A stretch of DNA of 64,000 nucleotides from Riptortus pedestris (taxonomy: Eukaryota; Arthropoda; Insecta; Hemiptera; Alydidae), in contig CM032231.1 of NCBI GenBank assembly GCA_019009955.1, forward strand, positions 40,376,001 to 40,440,000, given 5' to 3'. A program made the position numbers and the translations under genes. The notes below the pieces were generated by a model. That model was given only the letters and a program-made list of their open reading frames with translations, was not told the DNA's origin and made no database searches. Of this stretch, positions 59,437-64,000 are shown in pieces. Every line of letters starts with the position of its first letter. Position 1 is the first letter of the stretch.

Positions 59437-59750
<314 letters not shown>

Positions 59751-60263
59751 TGTCGATTGGATTAAACATTTGGTGAAGTCAAAATTGGAATCAATATTTT
59801 TTAATGTCAAATTTAACCTGGAAATTTACCCTATTGTACGATTGGGTTTCTCTAGATGTTTTGGGAACGTTTATGTGCAATTGAGTGTAGTGGGGGTATT
59901 AATCATCCATGTTTACTTATTTTAGTAGAAAAAAAAACGTACACAGGATAGAGAGTACCAATTATCCCCAACTATATACCCTTTATATTATTATAAATAT
60001 ACTTATTTTACTGAAAAATACGGTATTTTCAAATTTAATATCTGGATATGTGTTTATATATAACAAAACTCTAGTTTGCGTAAAACAAATCTAATTATGA
60101 AAGATATAGAGATACAGTTTGATTTGACAATGTCTGTGGTCATTTTTGGATGTTTATCTGTTGAGTTGATGAGGACCCTGATTTTATTTTCCCAATGGGC
60201 CAAAAATCGAGTCAAGATCATTTTATCTTTCAAGCAACAGGTTTGGTGTGGCTTCACTAAAAT
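59751..60263. other. Spacer, nothing recognised beyond the shared flank
   Basis: 59747-59780 matches the reverse of 41409-41443. The rest is AT-rich, no gene seen. Confidence 0.5.
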
Positions 60264-60913
60264 TCGGGGTCTCTAAACTACGGCCCGAGGGCCACATCCG
60301 GCCCACGGACATATTTTGTCCGGCCCGCGGAGAGCTAGCATACTTGAAAACTCCTTTTAGAGAACATATTTTTTATAGCAAATTAAATTTAGTTTACTGA
60401 AGTATTCTAATTTTATGTTGAATAATTATTAATATGACATCTACATTGATATGGTCATGGGCTAACTACTCATAACATTGTTATAGGCTTATTGTTATTG
60501 TTGTTGTGATAAGTTGGATAAAAAAACACAGAATTGTAATGAGTAAAGACATGTATAATATGCAAAAAAATTAACTTCAGTATATAATACCTAACAAATT
60601 ATTGAAATGAATCCAACTACTACAGGTACTACCTATTTCCCCTTGTGTCCACTCCTCATGACTCGTACTCTAAGACTAATCTAGAAATTACAGATAATGA
60701 CAGGAAAATTAATAATATGCAGTGTCACCGTTTTGCGGAGCTAGTCCGATTTGCACCCTTTTTTAAACGTTGCGTACTTTTTCGGACTTTTTTTTTTCAT
60801 CAGTGGACTATTTCACTTTTTACCACCGGTAACAATGATAATATGGTTTTGGCCCTCGGAACTTACTGGAGTAATCAGTATGGCCCTAAGGCTGGAAAGT
60901 TTGGAGACCTCTG
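60264..60913. mobile_element. hAT-type MITE candidate
   Basis: The left end GGGGTCTCTAAACTACGGCC (60266-60285) and inverted right end GGCTGGAAAGTTTGGAGACC plus TCTG (60890-60913) give an imperfect terminal inverted repeat (C)AG(A/G)GGTCTC(C/T)AAACT. The CGGCCC(G)AGGGCCACATCCGG run after it is typical of hAT MITE ends. ~650 bp, no transposase. An 8-bp target duplication was not recognisable. Confidence 0.6.
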
Positions 60914-61680
60914 CTCTAGGCTATTTAGAATTTAATGAATAATATATATTTATATATAAAAAATGAATATACTTTATCCTCTTATTAGAAGTTATATTTC
61001 CTAGTCACTCATTATGGCCTGATTTTCACCCCCTATTAACGGTATTACGGCTGCTGGCTGGTGGGTTAGCACTGTACATATACCATAATGTTGCCTTAAT
61101 AATCCTAATTATCGCAACTCAATGATTATGGTTCATCTAAACGAGCTATAACAATCTGACCAGGAAAAGCGGCTATTCTCCATGTATTATTCAAATACCC
61201 CCTAGAGATAGAACATTTGGTCGGATATTCCCCCTAATAATTTACATATTTGAACTTTGGGGATTGTGTAGGTGGGTTGGCAAAGGTAGTCGGCTCCAAA
61301 TGGTAATTTCAATTAAACGCTGTTTACACATGGGAATGCATTCTGCTAATTATGTCACCAGGATGGCCACCCCATCCCCAACAGTTAGGCTAATAGATCC
61401 ATGAGCAGGTAGACTGTTTACATGCATAATTATTATTGTTTCTCCTCCATGAATATAATATTATCTAAATTAAAAAAAAAAGTTTGTTTGAAATTTTATT
61501 GAAATGTAATGGATATCAATTATTTAAGTCAACATCATATATCGGTGGTACACTAGAGAAGATGAAAAACCACTGCTTATATATAGAACTGGGTTGTTCC
61601 TTACCACAAACCTTTCTTAGAAATTATTAAACAACTTCTCTAATCCAGAAAGTCAACTTGCAGTACAAAGTAAACTAGAA
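60914..61680. other. Non-coding stretch, nothing recognised
   Basis: AT-rich, no frame or repeat identified. Confidence 0.5.
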
Positions 61681-61910
61681 AAAACGTCCGACACGCAGGG
61701 GCTGCGTGAACTAAGCAGATTTCCCTCGTGAACTTTAACAATAGATAAATCTACATTATCTCTATTAAATCAAATTTTACTAGTCCAAAAACATAAGATG
61801 GGGGGGGGGTGTTACCAGATCATTTATCTCGTATAATAAAGTTCTCTTCAAAACAATAAATGTTTTTTAAGCTTCGAATAATGTGGTTTATTACATAGCA
61901 GACTTTTACT
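61681..61910 (-). mobile_element. Family H copy 25, 3' part (type C-like)
   Basis: GTCCGACACGCAGGGGCTGC at about 61686, AAGCAGATTTCCCTCGTGAA, G-run at 61801-61809 and GCTTCGAATAATGTGGTTTA, which is shared with 58398-58417. The core, microsatellite and 5' end are absent. Confidence 0.8.
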
Positions 61911-64000
61911 TTTAGTTATACTTAAGTTTTGATTAAAAGAAAGAAAGAAAAATAATTCACACTACTTTTCTTAAATATGTGCCATTTACTGTAATAACAG
62001 GGTCTCTTAAATAAGAACATTTATTATTATGAAGTGATTTTTTTTTGTTTACGAGTTTTCCTATAACAAATAAAGCTATTATCTGTCAAAAAAATATGTA
62101 TATATTTTTTTTGAAGTTCCATTGGAAATTCTCTTTGTTCTGTAATACTTAAAAACGGCTCACAGGATATCAATGAATTCGTTATATTATAGTCTACATT
62201 TGCTATATTAGTTTTCGATGTACCCAACTTAGGATTGAAGACAGTGGTCGTGGAACTTATATTCTACTGGGTTATAGTTGTGGAAGTTATTTTGAAATCT
62301 CCAATAACATCTTAAACTCAGAGGAGTATTCGATTTTCTAATCTAGAATAAAAATTAAATATTTGAAGTTCTCTTCTGAAAGTCAGTTAAAGTTAAATAA
62401 ATTGACATATGGTTTTCGAAACTGAAGCGTTATCTTAATTCGTAAATTCAGAAAATGTTACAAAATGATCAGTATGAAAGTTACTCATTTAATCGTTTAA
62501 TTTTCAAATCTCAAAATTTTTGTTCAGAATCAGTTCACTGAATTTGACTCGATAATTACAATATAATAACATGATATTTAATTACACCATGCTACATTAA
62601 TCTTTGCTTAAGCGAAATGATACCATCATGAAGTTTATGCGATCTCTTTCAAAAATAAGTTGTTTTTTTTACGTTATTTCCAGCCAACACTTTAAAAATA
62701 TAACGAAAGATCAATATCGTTACACACCATAATTCTTTATCTTCACAAAAGCCTTTGTACTCATATTTATTAAAACAATTTATGAATGAGTGAAATACCT
62801 AGATAATATATTTCTTTTGCCTATGGGACATACAATGGTTTTCTTGGGAGATTGGAAATTAAAAACTTAATGCCTACAGTTACTATTGAGCGTTGTAGTC
62901 ATTTTTACTTTTTTAGGCCTCGCTCTCACAAATAAAGAAAATTATTAAGAAGTATGTACTGAAGTTTTAAACGTCAAAACAAGTAGTAAATGCGAATATT
63001 TTTCCGTCATAGAGGTTTTAAATGTTTTGAAAGTTAATGATTTAAGTAAAATATATCGGTTTAGGAGCTATAGCCACGTTAATTAAGATGGTGGTCTTAA
63101 AATATATTCCTAAGTTTGATTCGTGGATTTATTTCTCACAAAAACTGTCTCTATTTGTATTGATTATATGAATATATTGCAAATATTAGACCTACGAATT
63201 TGCATTAATTATTGGTAATTTGCTATATAATTATTTTCATTTTTCAGGTAAGACGAATTCAATTTCATATCACCTAAGTCAAGTGAGTATATTTTTTAAC
63301 CATATGAGTTGTTTTATGTAAAATGTTCATCTTTCCATAACTGTATCTTACGCAAACCAGCCCACAACATAATCCTTTTCGTTGACCAACTTTGCTGGTT
63401 AACGAACCATTTTGAAAACAGGCCTGTTTTGAGAGTTTAATGGATATATCAACTCGTTCAAAAGTAATGACATCAATTTCAAGAAGAGTTATCAAAATAT
63501 CAAGGGGAATAATACATTATCATTTATGTAACTACAGTTATATCGGAATAGTCTCGCTAACTTCCTTCCTAAATATAAAATATGTTTAAGGACGATTTGT
63601 CGATCTGTCATTAACTGCATTTTTAAACTTATATGACATAAATAGAACAGGTCAGATCAGAGAGCCATCACTTACTGCTGCTATTAAAAGTAGGAACGTT
63701 TGTTATATATTATGTTTTACAATCACACTGGCATGTCTGCATTTATAAGCCCATTAGAACGAATGGTACACCATATATTAGTTAATTTGTGGAAACTCAT
63801 AATTTATTTGATTTACTTAGAAACTTACGATAAATTTTCAGGCTATCGTTTAATAGTACTAGTACAAGCTAATGTGTTTCGAGCTAATCCCGCCTGATCA
63901 TATTATGAATGCATCCATAGGCAGTGTCTACAATGAGCAATAATGTGTGAAGCATCAAAGCAGACGAAGCATCAAGTTGGTAGTCCCTTACCAGCAAACT
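61911..64000. other. 2.1-kb AT-rich stretch, nothing recognised
   Basis: Short frames only (62027-62227 minus, 63274-63495 minus, 63700-63897); none has motifs or context. No member of families H or T. Confidence 0.5.

Overview
The window looks like arthropod (probably insect) nuclear DNA. It is AT-rich and has no operons or bacterial-style gene packing. Its only recognisable coding relics belong to metazoan mobile elements: non-LTR retrotransposons, a Tc1-like transposase, a PIF/Harbinger-like N-terminus and a hAT-like relic. Long (TA)n, (CT)n/(GA)n and (GT)n microsatellites are common. I found no host gene, tRNA or rRNA that I could defend. Species and all family names are inferred from sequence features alone, because no database was searched.

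The dominant component is one dispersed repeat, called family H here, with about 28 copies or fragments on both strands (roughly a fifth to a quarter of the window by hand tally). A full copy starts with a 20-bp palindrome (GATTTCCCTTAAGGGAAATC, preceded by TTAGCA) and carries a (TA)n microsatellite about 110-130 bp inside. It ends with GGGAAATCTGCTTAG, a short hairpin (ACGCAG-CCC-CTGCGT) and GACGGACTTTT. The 12-bp subterminal inverted repeat AGCAGATTTCCC/GGGAAATCTGCT, the 3' hairpin, the central microsatellite, insertion in T/A runs and absence of coding capacity match non-autonomous Helentrons (DINE-1/HINE-like rolling-circle elements). The 5' half is constant. The 3' half exists in exchangeable versions: A (~600 bp total), B (~650 bp) and C (~1.0-1.25 kb).

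A second repeat, family T, begins CTAAGGTACCCGGC, contains ~297-bp internal tandem units and ends near ACAAACAAACAAAC or ACGTACAGTAGAATT followed by TA-rich sequence. Three of its four copies sit inside the (TA)n tract of an H copy; the fourth abuts an H end and is split by a 564-bp piggyBac-type MITE with TTAA duplications.

Layout: 1-1.2 kb, a 104-bp tandem array cut by the window edge; 1.9-3.5 kb, H plus T plus piggyBac MITE; 4.3-4.9 kb, fold-back/TIR elements; 5.2-9.5 kb, a nested H cluster; 9.6-10.1 kb, a palindromic MITE; 11.1-12.7 kb, a 71-bp satellite with higher-order structure; 13.9-18.98 kb, H copies, one nested in another; 19.3-21.1 kb, a fold-back Tc1-like element split by an H fragment; 22.5-30.6 kb, a dense H/T cluster; 32.95-33.95 kb, a PIF/Harbinger-like element; 35-39 kb, LINE debris and H relics; 40.2-43.8 kb, long CT arrays with an inserted LINE that keeps a 369-codon open RT frame; 45.2-45.9 kb, nested retroelements; 49.4-54.2 kb, three more H copies, one with T; 56.7-57.3 kb, a LINE 3' fragment; 58.0-61.9 kb, H fragments, hAT relics and a GT/GA array. 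The rest is AT-rich sequence in which I see nothing specific.

No set of genes here works together as a pathway. The biology on view is layered transposition: rolling-circle-like elements providing TA tracts that a second family enters, and repeats being split, inverted and turned into minisatellites.
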